A DNA stretch of 64,000 bases, taken from contig JAVYIG010001589.1 of the NCBI GenBank assembly GCA_035222895.1, forward strand, positions 186,001 through 250,000. The letters are read 5' to 3'. Below the pieces are notes generated by a model. That model was not told where the DNA came from and searched no databases. It saw nothing but the letters and a program-made list of their open reading frames with translations. The stretch comes from Strongylocentrotus droebachiensis. Its lineage: Eukaryota > Echinodermata > Echinoidea > Camarodonta > Strongylocentrotidae. This document shows positions 1 through 10,440 of the stretch, piece by piece (the first letter of the stretch is position 1; every line of letters starts with the position of its first letter). A program made the position numbers and the translations under genes.

Positions 1-745
1 CCGTATTATAATGTTATATATTGTTAATTTAACGTCATTCTTCATAGAAAATGTTAGTATTGTAAAGTTTATGTCAAGTATTTGACCTATGCATTGAAAT
101 ATTTATTTGTTTTTGTATTTAATGTTAAACACATTGAAGTGTATTATGTAATGTGTTATATGAATGTAACATTTTATTCATTTATTAATACTGTTTGTGC
201 AAAAACTTTTTTTTCTTGATGAATGTCTATGTCTAGCCACAAACGTTTACCTAAAATTAATTTATGTAAATGCAGAAAAAAAGATTTGCACTGGCTTGCC
301 GCATATGGGTACAAATTATTTATTAAAAAATCTATTTTGTACCAAGGACCTATCACCTGGAATTCGCTTTCTCAATCAAAGAATCTCAATCGCCTGTTTT
401 TAAAAGCAGGTTAAAAACAGTTATTCCTTCAAAATATTAATCTAACTTGAACCTGTTACTATATATTTTTTTTAAATAGATTATATTGTATTTTGTCATG
501 TCCATGTAATATTCTTATTAAATTTATTGTTGAATTCCATATCTTCTTCAAGTCGACAGCTTATAAAGGTCACTTTCTCTCTGGCTACTACCTACCAAGC
601 AACTGTTACATCGTTTTACAAATGTATATACATATATTCTATTATTGTGATGTGACAATGTATAATGTATATGTATGTTTGCTATTTTTGATTGATTATG
701 TGAAATGAAATTGAATGAAATTGAAATTTGTTTTTTTCTTAACAG
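1..745. other. Intron of gene A
   Basis: No exon seen. The whole stretch matches the gene B intron starting near 32432 (same order, small indels), so it belongs to the segment shared by the two receptor genes. It ends in a pyrimidine-rich tract and AG just before the exon at 746. Confidence 0.7.
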
Positions 746-1051
746 TATGTGTTCAGCATCTTGCAATTGTCAGAAACGACCCCTTTGAATCTACCGTGGA
801 TGGTCAGAGTGCATTGAGCTGTCAAACCAATACTAGTAACTTCAATCTGACATCGTCATCACTCTTCTTCACCCCATCTTACCTGGATAGGAGAGGAAAT
901 GAAAATACGAATGCTTCGTGGGAACATGCAGGAGCATTACATTTGGCTATTTACAAGCTTGATTCAAACGTAAACTCTCTGTCCTGCTGTGTGTCAAACA
1001 CCTCTCTATGCCCAGGGGTTTGCGCAGTAGAATACTTTAACGTACTCAATG
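746..1051 (+). CDS. Gene A membrane-proximal Ig-like exon
   Basis: Symmetric phase 1-1 exon of 102 codons, bounded by TTCTTAACAG and G|GTAAGA. It encodes a divergent Ig-like fold: a first cysteine in ALSCQTN, a late strand pattern LHLAIYKLDSNVNSLSCC, and a CPGVC pair near the end. Several N-x-S/T sites suggest an extracellular location. The usual tryptophan after the first cysteine is not obvious, so the Ig assignment is by pattern and by position after a clear Ig exon in the paralogue. The gene B exon at 33216 has the same length and phase, with many conservative changes and no stop, which supports both as coding. Confidence 0.72.
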
Positions 1052-1718
1052 GTAAGAAGGAAAAACACACAAATGTGTACATGTACCCCCTGTTAACAGT
1101 AACGTACACTTCTCATCTACTGACAGCATCAACGAATTTAAATGAATAAACTTTCAATTGTTACATGATAAGAACTAAAATATTTGGGTATTTGAATACA
1201 GTCCCAGTGATCTGCGATACTATTGACATCTCTTAAAGGTAAAGACCAGTAATGGTCATGCGATTGAATTGTGAAAGAAACGTTGTGGAATCGATCAGAA
1301 AAGGTTGATCATCTAGCATCTAGCATCTGCAAGGTTCTGGAATCATCAAAATGATAAGAAATTTGGCATATTCTTCGTAAAGTTAAAAGCACTATACACA
1401 GAAAGATGTATATGGGACTACCCTATATCTCTCACCAGACCATGAGAGAAACAAATTTACCAAATATATGAATTAGTAGGCGGTTTCCCGGCAAATTTTT
1501 TATCATCATGTATTAGTCAAAACATATTCTTTCACATGATTGGTAATGAGAGCTTCCATTTCATTTTTTGAAATTGGGGCGTTTCCAATACTGGTCTTTA
1601 CCTTTAATTAATTTTTTTCAAAATGCACTGAATATAGCCACAACGAATTTCGATCAAATTTTGATAACATACAAGAAACTTAGACCTTTCTTTCTTTTAT
1701 TCGGTTCCATATATCTAG

Positions 1719-1772
1719 CATCTACAGACCATCCTAAAATTACAACCGTGACCAATAGCATCGGATTTCCAG
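1719..1772 (+). CDS. Gene A short stalk exon
   Basis: An 18-codon phase 1-1 exon between TATCTAG and G|GTAAGA, encoding about ASTDHPKITTVTNSIGFP, a hydrophilic Thr/Ser-rich linker between the Ig-like domain and the membrane segment. The paralogous exon at 33778 has the same length and splice sites (ASTDHP/TSTDHP start), though its 3' half is diverged. Small size makes it less certain than its neighbours. Confidence 0.6.
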
Positions 1773-1779
1773 GTAAGAT

Positions 1780-2398
1780 GGATTCACTATTAAATGATTA
1801 TTTCCTATCGGGAAATGTGATAACATTTCATAAAAGAAATCGTTTTGTTCTTCATGAATTATCCTTTAGAAGTCGTTTAAGTATATCACTTTGATATTTT
1901 CAAATCTACTTTTTGGGGTATGAAATATCCAGGATTCTTAATCCTTAATTAGCTCCCCCAACTCTCTGACAGCTAGGTTACTTTCTATTTCTTCCGGATT
2001 TATATGTACATGTAGAGTCTATAACTATATATTTTTATGTTGTCTTTCTGTATATACATTTGAATGAAGTAAGTTGAAAATCAGTGCCAGAAGTAAACGG
2101 AATATAGGAATTAATTATCTTAACATCTTGTTTAATTGTACATAGATCCTTCTTTCTTTTCGTTTCACATATTGCTTCCTGCCCATCTAATGTTGCCACT
2201 TTTTTGTTGTATGTAAAATATTAATAAATTGTATTTTCAATTTTAAGGCATAAATATATTTCACTACTTCATAAATTTAACAATATGATACTAATAAGAG
2301 GTAGTTAAATGATATTCAAATAATTACATGCTGTACTTTTTATCTCTAAAGTTTTCAAAGTAATAGATCCTTATTAGCGTATTTTCTTTTCTCTGCAG
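1780..2398. other. Intron of gene A before the TM exon
   Basis: AT-rich and without exon candidates. It parallels 33838-34535 of gene B along most of its length and ends in a pyrimidine tract and CTGCAG. Confidence 0.6.
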
Positions 2399-2503
2399 AA
2401 ACGGTGCAATTTGCTATGTACGCTGTAGGAGCCACCGTCTTTATTATCATGATTGTCATTGTCTTCATAATCGTCTTTCGGAGATGCAGAACAAAGAAAA
2501 ATG
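2399..2503 (+). CDS. Gene A transmembrane exon
   Basis: Phase 1-1 exon of 35 codons. It encodes a single hydrophobic helix, YAVGATVFIIMIVIVFIIVF, followed by a basic stop-transfer stretch RRCRTKKN. No charged residue sits inside the helix, so it need not borrow an adaptor such as DAP12 or FcR-gamma, consistent with signalling motifs in its own tail. In gene B 25 of the 34 full-codon residues are identical and the helix is conserved. The donor is GGTTATAA, weaker than the gene B donor GGTAATAT. Confidence 0.8.
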
Positions 2504-2744
2504 GTTATAATTTTGTTTATTATAAAAGAACTTGAAATGTCAGAATTCTGTGACAGGAAGAAAATATGGGCTAACCAAAACAACATCGAGGGAATGAGAT
2601 GATTGTTGGAATATAGGAGATTCGAACTAATAGATATTATAGATGTTTTAAATTTAAAATGGATTTGAAGAGTAAAAATCGAAAATTATAAACATTGATA
2701 ATGTTGATGACTATACAAGTAGAGCCATGAATTATAATCAATGT

Positions 2745-3079
2745 GCTTGCTTACTTGCTTGCTTAAGTCGGGTCCACTGCCCGAACTGTGATGGCCCTCC
2801 ACACATTCCTGTCCAGCATGGCTGCTTTTACATCTGACAGTTCAAGTCCCGTATTATTCTTGAGTAGGTCTGTATAGGTAAGATGAGGTCTTCCAGGTTT
2901 CTTCTTCCCGTGTTTAGGTTTCCAGAGTAGAAGCTGAGATATTGGTTCATTGATGTTCCTACAGCTGTGGCCTGCAAAACGTAGTCTTCTTTCCCTGATC
3001 TTTTCTGATACTTTTGGTAGATTCCCGTACAGCTCCTTATTTGTCATATGCTGACTCCAGTGCACGTTGAATGCAGTCC
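2745..3079 (-). mobile_element. Truncated non-LTR retrotransposon (LINE) 3' end
   Basis: On the minus strand a 113-residue open frame carries the region that follows reverse transcriptase in many invertebrate LINEs: RRLRFAGHSCRN, LLLWKPKHGKKKPGRP and DRNVWRAI. It ends in an AAGC-type short tail, read as GCTTGCTT on the plus strand. It is flanked by a perfect 10-bp target duplication TAATCAATGT (2735-2744 and 3080-3089). Gene B has the empty site at about 34800, so it inserted after the A/B duplication or only on this copy. The LINE clade is not assigned. Confidence 0.85.
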
Positions 3080-3383
3080 TAATCAATGTAACCAATATAA
3101 ACAACGTAGGGTTTTCCTTTTTCTTTCATTGGATCCAAATTTTCACACGTTGTTGGGAAGGATGAGTGTGCTTTGTTTTAGATATATCCCATGTCACAAA
3201 GGATCGTACGAAATTTCGTCGTGGTAGACCCATAACATATTTGTCGAATATATATATATATATAAATATTCAAACAAAAATCAGTCGTATGTCAAACCTG
3301 TCTTAGTGATCACCTCTCTTTAAAGGCCAACTGTCTATAGTTGCCATGTATTTAAGTTATTTATGTGTGTATAATACTTACAG

Positions 3384-3664
3384 GAATAGTTCCTATAGAA
3401 ATGAACAACATTCAAGCTCATGGTACACAACCGACGGAGCATGGGCGAGGTGCTCTTCCCTCTATCCCAACCATCACAACTGACCCATCTATTCACCATT
3501 CACCCGGTCCATCCCACAATGCTCAAATCAATCGCCATATGGCTCAGGGAAACCAGGACCGTATTCCGCTTCAGTCACTTGTGTCTCCTGTGGATGATAC
3601 CATCGAGAGAGATCAGAACAGTACCGTGGGAGCCAGGTCCAACGCTGGTACAAAAGTCAAAACG
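3384..3664 (+). CDS. Gene A juxtamembrane cytoplasmic exon
   Basis: Phase 1-0 exon of 281 nt opening with GIVPIEMNNIQ and ending ...NAGTKVKT. It is Pro/Ser/Thr/Asn-rich, with no tyrosine motif and no recognised domain. It converts the phase-1 extracellular/TM exons to the phase-0 tail exons. Three relatives lie downstream: 35112 and 37236 (intact) and 40008 (broken). Relative to gene B it has a small in-frame insertion around LQSLVSPVDD. Confidence 0.78.
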
Positions 3665-3994
3665 GTATTGCCTTTTTTGTTCATGTTGTTGTCATCAATA
3701 CATAAAACGTATTTGTATCTAAAAAGTTTAATTTCGTAAACACACAAGTTTTTTTGAAATTCTTTGCAACATGTACCTGTTCATGTTTTCCACCTCGGCG
3801 GAACGTCTTTTAATGATTTGTCCTCTACACAACCCCATAGTAGTTTATTTACTTAGAATAACATAAACCTCAAGAAAAACAAAGTTTCGTTATTTATTTT
3901 ATATCAAACAGAGTAAAATGAAATGTTTCTTTCCCTCGACAAACAAAATATCATTCTTGTTATCGCTGTGGTACCATATTTTGATATTTTTCAG

Positions 3995-4102
3995 GTTCCA
4001 ATGAATCCTGCTGTTCAATATGCTGTAGTAAACAAAAAACCGCGATCAGGAAAATGCCGGGCAGACAAACACAAACTAGATCCAGATATCTCTTCAGCTT
4101 CG
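3995..4102 (+). CDS. Gene A ITIM tail exon, type 1 (VQYAVV)
   Basis: Phase 0-0 exon of 36 codons, starting VPMNPAVQYAVVNKKPRSGK. V-Q-Y-A-V-V fits the ITIM consensus exactly. The basic stretch after the motif resembles the other tail exons. It is preceded by ATTTTTCAG and followed by GTAAGT. A close copy lies at 41038 downstream of gene B. Confidence 0.78.
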
Positions 4103-4371
4103 GTAAGTAGTATCAATATTACTAACTGATGAAACCTGGCAATAATCTTTCTTTTGTAAGTACTTGCGGGAAGGTTTTGCAAATGTGTATCAAAATATAA
4201 TATTAGGTAATGTTGTTAATACTCAGATCTGCCATTGGAGATCATTCATATATTGTATAAATGACATCACTGGCTATTTACATATACAATTTGATTTTTG
4301 GATTGTGAACTTTAAACCGGAAGAAGATGGTGTTTTACATCATACTATGTTGTTTTTTTCTCAATCTGTAG

Positions 4372-4458
4372 AGAGGGCCTCTGGATCCGTCAGTGGAGTA
4401 TGCCACAGTCAATAAACAACGCAACCTTTCTTCAAATACTGGTTCATCGTCTGCTCAG
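4372..4458 (+). CDS. Gene A ITIM tail exon, type 2, copy 1 (VEYATV)
   Basis: Phase 0-0 exon of 29 codons starting RGPLDPSVEYATVNKQRN and ending SSSAQ before GTAATA. S-V-E-Y-A-T-V is a canonical ITIM. First of four near-identical copies (6285, 7653, 8916) in an array of about 1.3 kb units. Confidence 0.8.
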
Positions 4459-4521
4459 GTAATAATAGGCAATATATTTTCTTTTGATATATCCTATACG
4501 GTAGAAACTCTCTATTTACAG

Positions 4522-4596
4522 GATACACCTACAGTGCCAACCCTCTTCCGAACACCTTCAAATACACTTTTTTTTCAAGAGCCAGTTTGTCCTTGA
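4522..4596 (+). CDS. Alternative terminal mini-exon, copy 1
   Basis: It starts 63 bases after the type 2 exon, behind TATTTACAG, in phase 0. It encodes 24 residues starting DTPTVPTLFRTPSNTLFFQ and ending EPVCP, then TGA. Copies follow every type 2 exon (6434, 7806, 9066), with the frame, the DTPTMPTL-like start and the CP-stop end kept despite substitutions and indels. An AATAAA lies about 280 bases downstream. Use would end the tail after the preceding ITIM. Real use is an inference. Confidence 0.45.
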   Translation, partial: DTPTVPTLFRTPSNTLFFQEPVCP

Positions 4597-4985
4597 TTGG
4601 AGATCATTCATATAATGTTTGAATTACATCACTGGTAATTTACACACACATAATACCCCCTTACACACATACATACATGCATATAATTTATATAGATATA
4701 TTTATATATTATATAGGTATATACACATATATTTATATTTACTTATATCAATACTTATCCATTCGCTCACTCTTTCTGCAATCTATCTTTTTATATCTCT
4801 ATCAGAGAGAGGGAAATATCAACATATGATCCTGTTTATCACTGCATTAAATGAGGGAAAAAAACAGCAACAAAAATAAACGGACAAACTACTTATTGAA
4901 AAAAGAGATCACATGGAATCTGCATAGTATTATCATTTAGTTCTAACACCCATTCAATAACACACTTATCTTCTTCTTATTGCAG

Positions 4986-5063
4986 CTTGGTCTACTTGAT
5001 CTATCTTTAGACTATGCCACAGTCAACGAGCGAGTTACAGACGTGACTGCTGGACAGAATATG
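4986..5063 (+). CDS. Gene A ITIM tail exon, type 3, copy 1 (LDYATV)
   Basis: Phase 0-0 exon of 26 codons starting LGLLDLSLDYATVNERVTD, between TTATTGCAG and GTATTC. S-L-D-Y-A-T-V fits the ITIM consensus. The LGLLDLSLDYATVNE core is shared with 5643, 7005 and 8270. This copy ends TAGQNM where the others have TAQ(H/Q)NM. Confidence 0.78.
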
Positions 5064-5642
5064 GTATTCAATGTTGAAGCAACGGATACAAGATCATTAT
5101 AAGAATACGAATACGACACGTGCATTTCTATTAAACTCCATGCATGCTGACCCATATTTAAGAAAACTATCACAATCCACCCCCACAGTGGATACACGAA
5201 TTTTGTGACCACCATTGAAACTGATTATGTACCTCCTGTTACCCTGCTCAATTAGGAAATACTCCTGTATGCACCGCTGGAGTTACTCTAGCCATCTGAA
5301 TATTAAGAGTTCCTTATTTTGTTAGATTTATATGACAATTATCTTTATCAATATTGTGATACAAGCGAAGGCATTTAAGAGAATATCACGGCCAGTTGAT
5401 GACCCAACATGATATTTTGTTCGTTCTGTAGTTCTGTACTCTCGCTATTTCTATCTCCATCAGAGAAAGGGAAAGATGAACATATAATTCCATTTAACAC
5501 TGTTGAAAATGAAGAGAGAAAAAAAGCAACAAATAAACAGACAAACTACTCAAAGCGAAAAAAGAACACATGGCATCTGAGTAGCCTTATCATTTAGTTT
5601 TAACACCCGTTCAATAACACACTTATCTTCTTCTTATTGCAG

Positions 5643-5720
5643 CTTGGTCTACTTGATCTGTCTTTGGACTATGCCACAGTCAATGAGCGAGTTACAGACG
5701 TGACTGCTCAACATAATATG
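5643..5720 (+). CDS. Gene A ITIM tail exon, type 3, copy 2 (LDYATV)
   Basis: Phase 0-0, 26 codons, LDYATV motif, donor ATG|GTATTG. The frame stays open past the donor for another 51 codons (stop ends at 5876), so intron retention would give a longer tail; the other copies hit a stop sooner, so this is probably chance. It is a direct neighbour duplicate of the 4986 exon. Confidence 0.75.
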
Positions 5721-6284
5721 GTATTGAATGTTGAAGCAACGGATACAGAATCATTATTAGAATACGAATGCGAAACGTGCATTTCTATTAAAATTCATTG
5801 TGACCAACATTTAAGAAAAATATCACAATGCACCCCACAGTGGATACTAGTACTGTGTGACCACCATTGCAACTGACTATGTTCCTTCTGTTACCCTGCT
5901 TCGAACAAGATGTTACTCCTCTATGCACCGCTTGAGTTACTCTAGCCACCTAAATATTTACTTTTTTTGTTAGATTATTGCAAATATCGTTATCAATATT
6001 GTGATACTGAGTGGGAATTTGAGAGAATATCACGGCCAGGGGATGAACCAATATTATATTTAGTTCGTACTTTATTTTCTAAAAGTATGAAGGAAATTGA
6101 CGAGCACACTCGGCCACATCATAACAAAAATATACCAGGTCATTTGAATGTAAGTAGTAAATTGTTTATATAATTTGAAACATTTTAACACCGACAAATT
6201 AAAACATAAATACATATTTAATAGTGTACTTTAAACCAGAAGACGATGGTTTCTCATATCATAACATGTTTTATTCATTTGTAG

Positions 6285-6371
6285 AGAGGGCCTCTGGATC
6301 CGTCAGTGGAGTATGCCACAGTCGATAAGCAACGCAACATTTCTTCAAATCTTTGTTCATCATCTGCTCAG
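6285..6371 (+). CDS. Gene A ITIM tail exon, type 2, copy 2 (VEYATV)
   Basis: Phase 0-0, 29 codons, RGPLDPSVEYATVDKQRNIS. Canonical ITIM kept. It differs from copy 1 by N to D after the motif and by SNLCSSSAQ instead of SNTGSSSAQ. Confidence 0.78.
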
Positions 6372-6433
6372 GTATTGATAGGCAATATATTTTTTTGGAT
6401 AAAGCCTATACCTTAGAAACTCTCTGTTTACAG

Positions 6434-6514
6434 GATACACCCACAATGCCCACACTTAACCATTCAAACACATTCAAACACACTTCTGTTTTCAAAGAGC
6501 CAGTTTGTCCTTAA
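6434..6514 (+). CDS. Alternative terminal mini-exon, copy 2
   Basis: Phase 0, 26 residues plus TAA, starting DTPTMPTLNHSNTFKHT and ending EPVCP. A local change makes the middle differ from the other copies, but the ending and stop position are kept. Located 62 bases after its type 2 exon. Confidence 0.42.
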   Translation, partial: DTPTMPTLNHSNTFKHTSVFKEPVCP

Positions 6515-6737
6515 TTGGAGATCATATACTGTATACTGACTTACTTGGTATACTTGGGATACTTGGTTGATTAGCCCTCTTGTTCTGTGGGAAGGGTTTT
6601 CATTATGGGAATAACATCCCTGGTTGATAACACACATAATACCCCCTACACACAAACATACATGCATATGATATATATATAAATATATATATCATATAGG
6701 TATATACAGATATATTTATATTTACTTATCAACAATT

Positions 6738-6740
6738 ATC

Positions 6741-6779
<39 letters not shown>

Positions 6780-6792
6780 CTCTCTCTCTCTG
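6738..6792. repeat. (CT)n microsatellite
   Basis: Nearly pure CT run inside the gene A tail-exon array, in the pyrimidine-rich part of the intron between the mini-exon and the next type 3 exon. The equivalent place at 8017-8041 has another run. Confidence 0.95.
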
Positions 6793-7004
6793 TACTCTCA
6801 CCTTTTTTTAAAATCTCCATCAGACAGATGGACAGATGAACATTTGTTCCATTTAACACTGTTAAAAATTAAGAAAAAAAAACAGCAACAAAAATAAACA
6901 GACAAACGACTCAAAGAAAAAAGGAGATCACATGACATCTGAGTATCCTTATCATTTAGTTTTAACATCCATTCCATTACACACTTATCTTCTTCTTATT
7001 GCAG

Positions 7005-7082
7005 CTTGGTCACCTTGATCTGTCTTTGGACTATGCCACAGTCAATGAGCGAGTTACAGACGTGACTGCTCAACACAATATG
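7005..7082 (+). CDS. Gene A ITIM tail exon, type 3, copy 3 (LDYATV)
   Basis: Phase 0-0, 26 codons, starting LGHLDLSLDYATVNERV. The only change near the motif is L to H at residue 3. Splice sites TTGCAG and ATG|GTATGG. Confidence 0.76.
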
Positions 7083-7652
7083 GTATGGAATGGTTAAAAC
7101 AACGGATACAAGATCATTATAAGAATACGAATTCGACACGTGCATTTCTGTCAAAATTTATTGTGACACACATTTAAGGGAAATAGCACAATGTACCCTA
7201 CAGTGGATACACTTACTATGTGACCACCACTGAAACTGACTATGTACCTCCCGTTACCCTGCTTTAATAGAAAAATAATCCTGTATGCGCCGCTGGAGCT
7301 GATATAGCATTCTAAATATTAAGAGTTCCTTATTTTGTAAGATTATGGCAAATATCTGTGTCAATATTGTGATACAAGTGTAGGTATTTGAGAGAAAATC
7401 ACGGCCAGGAGATGATCCCCCATTATATTTAGTTCGTACTTTATTTCCAAAAATATGAAGGACTTTGACGTACATACTCGGCGATATCATAACACATTAA
7501 AACGGGTTATTTTACAGCAAGTAGTACAATTTAAATATTTGGGGGAATTTTAGACACATACAAGAACAGAAATATATATTGTTATTTATTGTGTACTTTA
7601 AACCATACGACGATATGATGTTACATCATACCACACTTTGTTCATTTTGTAG

Positions 7653-7739
7653 AGAGGGCCTCTGGATCCGTCAGTGGAGTATGCCACAGTCAATAAACAA
7701 CGCAACATTTCTTCAAATCCTGGTTCATCATCTGCTCAG
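7653..7739 (+). CDS. Gene A ITIM tail exon, type 2, copy 3 (VEYATV)
   Basis: Phase 0-0, 29 codons, RGPLDPSVEYATVNKQRNIS, then SNPGSSSAQ before GTATTA. Canonical ITIM. Confidence 0.78.
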
Positions 7740-7805
7740 GTATTAATAGGCAATATATTTTCTTTTATACATCCTATACCTTTAATAGAAACACTCTATT
7801 TACAG

Positions 7806-7886
7806 GATTCACCAACAATGCCCACACTTGAACGAACACCTTTAAACACACTTTTTTCTTTCTTCCAAGAGCCATTTTGTCCTTAA
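7806..7886 (+). CDS. Alternative terminal mini-exon, copy 3
   Basis: Phase 0, 26 residues plus TAA, starting DSPTMPTLERTPLNTLFSF and ending EPFCP. Two extra codons relative to copy 1 keep the frame. Located 66 bases after its type 2 exon. Confidence 0.45.
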   Translation, partial: DSPTMPTLERTPLNTLFSFFQEPFCP

Positions 7887-8016
7887 TTGGCTATCATATA
7901 CTCTATAAATTACATCACTGGTTATTCACATATATGATACCCCCTTACACACATACATACATGCATATAATATAGATACATATTTATCTATATTTACTTA
8001 TCGAAACTAATCCGTT

Positions 8017-8074
8017 CTCTCTCTCTCTCTCTCTCTCTCTGCCTGTACTCAAGCTTGTTCTTTTTCAACCACAG

Positions 8075-8110
<36 letters not shown>
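8017..8110. repeat. (CT)n then (GA)n microsatellite pair
   Basis: A CT run (about 8017-8041) is followed within 30 bases by a GA run (about 8079-8105), so the two can pair as a hairpin. It lies in an intron of the tail-exon array. Confidence 0.9.
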
Positions 8111-8111
<1 letters not shown>

Positions 8112-8269
8112 TGGAGAGATGCTCCATTTAACACTGTTGAAAATTAAGAAAGAAAAAAAAAAAAAAACAGACAAACTACTAATAAAAATATATCACATTG
8201 CATCTGAATAGCATTAGCATTTGGTTTTAACACCCATTCAATAACACACATATCTTCTTCTTATCGCAG

Positions 8270-8347
8270 CTTGGTCTTCTCGATCTGTCTATGGACTATG
8301 CCACAGTCGATGAGCGAGTTACAGACGTGACTGCTCAACAGAATATG
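8270..8347 (+). CDS. Gene A tail exon, type 3, copy 4 (MDYATV)
   Basis: Phase 0-0, 26 codons, starting LGLLDLSMDYATVDERV. The residue two before tyrosine is Met rather than Leu, so the motif is ITIM-like, not strictly canonical. Acceptor TTATCGCAG, donor ATG|GTATTG. Confidence 0.74.
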
Positions 8348-8915
8348 GTATTGAATGCTTGAAGCAACGGATACAAAATCACTATTACAATTCGAATATG
8401 ACACGTGCATTTCTAGCAAAATTCGATAAGACCCATATTTAAGAAAAAATATCACAATGTACCCTACAGTGGATACTCGTACTGTGTGACCACCCTGAAA
8501 CTGACTATGTACCTCCTGTTACCCTAGCTGCTGGAATAGGAAATACATCCTGTATGTGCCGCTGGGGTCATCGAGTTGCTTTTTTGGATAGATTATGGCA
8601 ATTATCTTTATCAATATTGTGATACTAGTGTAGACTAGTGTAGGCATTTACGAGAAAACCACGGCCTGGGGATTATTCCACATTATATTAAGTTCGTACT
8701 TTATTTCCAAAGTATGAAGGACTTTCACATTCATGCTCGGCCATATCATTAACAATTATACCGGGCTATGTAGATGCAATTTATAAACTCCCAACACTTT
8801 ACGGTATCTTAGACAACAAAAAAAGGCAGAAAAACATATTGTTTTCGATTGTGTACTTTTATAAACCAGCAGATGATGGGGCGTCACATCATACCATATT
8901 TTATTCATTCTGTAG

Positions 8916-9002
8916 AGAGGGCCTCTGGATCGGTCAGTGGAGTATGCTACAGTCGATAAGCAACGCAACATTTCTTCAAATCTGTGTTCATCATCTGCTC
9001 AG
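8916..9002 (+). CDS. Gene A ITIM tail exon, type 2, copy 4 (VEYATV)
   Basis: Phase 0-0, 29 codons, starting RGPLDRSVEYATVDKQRN. P to R at residue 6, motif intact, donor CAG|GTATAA. Confidence 0.77.
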
Positions 9003-9065
9003 GTATAAATTGGCAATATATTTTCTTTTGATATATCCTATACGGTAGAAACTCTATATATACAG

Positions 9066-9149
9066 GATACACTTACAATGCCCGGACTTGACCAAACAAA
9101 TTCAAACACACTTTTTAAGAGTCAGTTTCTTTGTTGTCCTTTAGCTTGA
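9066..9149 (+). CDS. Alternative terminal mini-exon, copy 4 (most diverged)
   Basis: Phase 0, 27 residues plus TGA, starting DTLTMPGLDQTNSNTLFKS. The C-terminus has drifted (ending CCPLA), but the frame is still open across the conserved span. Located 63 bases after its type 2 exon. Confidence 0.35.
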   Translation, partial: DTLTMPGLDQTNSNTLFKSQFLCCPLA

Positions 9150-9596
9150 AATTTATTTTATTGAGCATTTGTTCATGTTTTGATTGAGAAATATGGATAT
9201 ATAATTAATTTAATTGAATTGATTTACATTCCTTTGATGTCATCACCAAAATAAGACTTCTTCACAAAACTTAGTGTAAGAGGTTTTATTTAGAATAAAC
9301 ACAATATTTCATGTGTGTATGTCGTCCACGCTCTTTATTAAAATCTACACTTTTATTTACCGAAATAGAAATATGCACAAAGAAACATTATTGATTTTAG
9401 GGAGTGAAACTTTGTGGGAGGCCGAGAAGCGGCTCTTTTACTACAGATATTGACTGGAAAGGTATGTTATATAACATTCTTTGGACCGCCGAAGAGTTAT
9501 ATTTTCCTAAGGGGCTATACGATCAATCATGCAGGTACCATGTCTACTAAATACCAGTATTTATTATCTCAACTCTTTTATGTCATATCGAAACAG

Positions 9597-9692
9597 AAAG
9601 GAGATGTTGTACAACCAGAACAGTCACTAAGAAAAGAGAAAGGGAGAAGAGGAAATGTACCACACGTGTACACTGCATCAGCAAATGGACTG
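9597..9692 (+). CDS. Gene A candidate tail exon with one tyrosine
   Basis: Phase 0-0 open segment of 32 codons between GAAACAG and CTG|GTAACT. It starts KGDVVQPEQSL, is rich in Lys/Arg/Glu in the middle, and ends VPHVYTASANGL. The tyrosine (VYTAS) does not fit ITIM (Ser at +3). Phase matches its neighbours, but there is no second copy to confirm it. Confidence 0.5.
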
Positions 9693-10365
9693 GTAACTAT
9701 AGTATTTACAATCTCCTATATGATGATTTAGAGTATAACAAGGCCAGAACATCAAGGAACTAAACAACCAATGAATATATTAATTTCATTAACAATTTTT
9801 TTTTTAATGCAATAACCGCATGTAATGTAATATCTTATATTCATCCGGTATTTGTAAAACATTTTTATGGTATAAACATGAGATTACAACAAATCCAAGC
9901 ATCACATATTTGTAGTTTGATGTTGAGGATATTATGCAAATACGTCTTTCCGAGGGCAAAGGAAGTTCATTTCAAACTGTGAATGTTCATAAGTATTGCT
10001 TAATTTGAAATAAAGCTAACATCAGGCTAACAAAAAGTTTAATGTTTTAAACGAAACTTTCCCTGCGTAAGATGTTGAAATGTTTTAAAGAAAAAATAAC
10101 CCTGTATCATGAGAATACAATAGATTTTCTATTAAGAAGTTCTGTAATATTTGTCCGTGTTTCTGCAATTGCCATGATGTTCAGATGTTGTTGAAATGTC
10201 TAATTTAATTAGTTTTGTTAAGCACCAGGGGCAGTCATGTGTGTTTGATACGTAATGAAAGCATTCAAATACTCAAGATAAAGCTTTCGTTGGTTTTAAT
10301 TGTTCACATATTCTTGGACAAAATTGATCACGTTTATTTTTGTCTTTGTTAATCTAACACTGAAG

Positions 10366-10440
10366 GCCGAGTATGCAGTTGTAGACACAACTAGAGAAGA
10401 GAGAAAGAAAGGGCAATCAAGAGCTCATCAAAGGAATATG
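10366..10440 (+). CDS. Gene A tail exon with ITIM-like AEYAVV
   Basis: Phase 0-0, 25 codons, starting AEYAVVDTTREERKKGQ, donor ATG|GTTAGT. The tyrosine has Val at +3, but the residue at -2 comes from the previous exon and depends on splicing. Length, position of the tyrosine and the basic region after it match the other tail exons. Confidence 0.62.

Larger units (their letters stand above)
4372..9150 (+). repeat. Tandem array of tail-exon units in gene A
   Basis: Four type 2 exons (4372, 6285, 7653, 8916), four type 3 exons (4986, 5643, 7005, 8270) and four mini-exons (4522, 6434, 7806, 9066) repeat with their introns at a spacing of about 1.3 kb. There is one irregularity: type 3 occurs twice in a row, 657 bases apart, at 4986 and 5643. 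Each unit also holds the (CT)n or (AC/AT)n intron tract and an AATAAACRGACAAAC-like sequence. Exons are more alike than introns. Confidence 0.85.

Noticed and set aside
5721..5876. Extension of the type 3 tail exon into 51 more codons
   Set aside because: The other three copies hit stops or frameshifts soon after the donor, so the open stretch is probably chance.
9401..9461. Possible extra gene A tail exon after TTGATTTTAG with donor AAAG|GTATGT
   Set aside because: Length 61 breaks the phase-0 chain; joined to the next exon it shifts frame and soon hits a stop at the 10366 exon.
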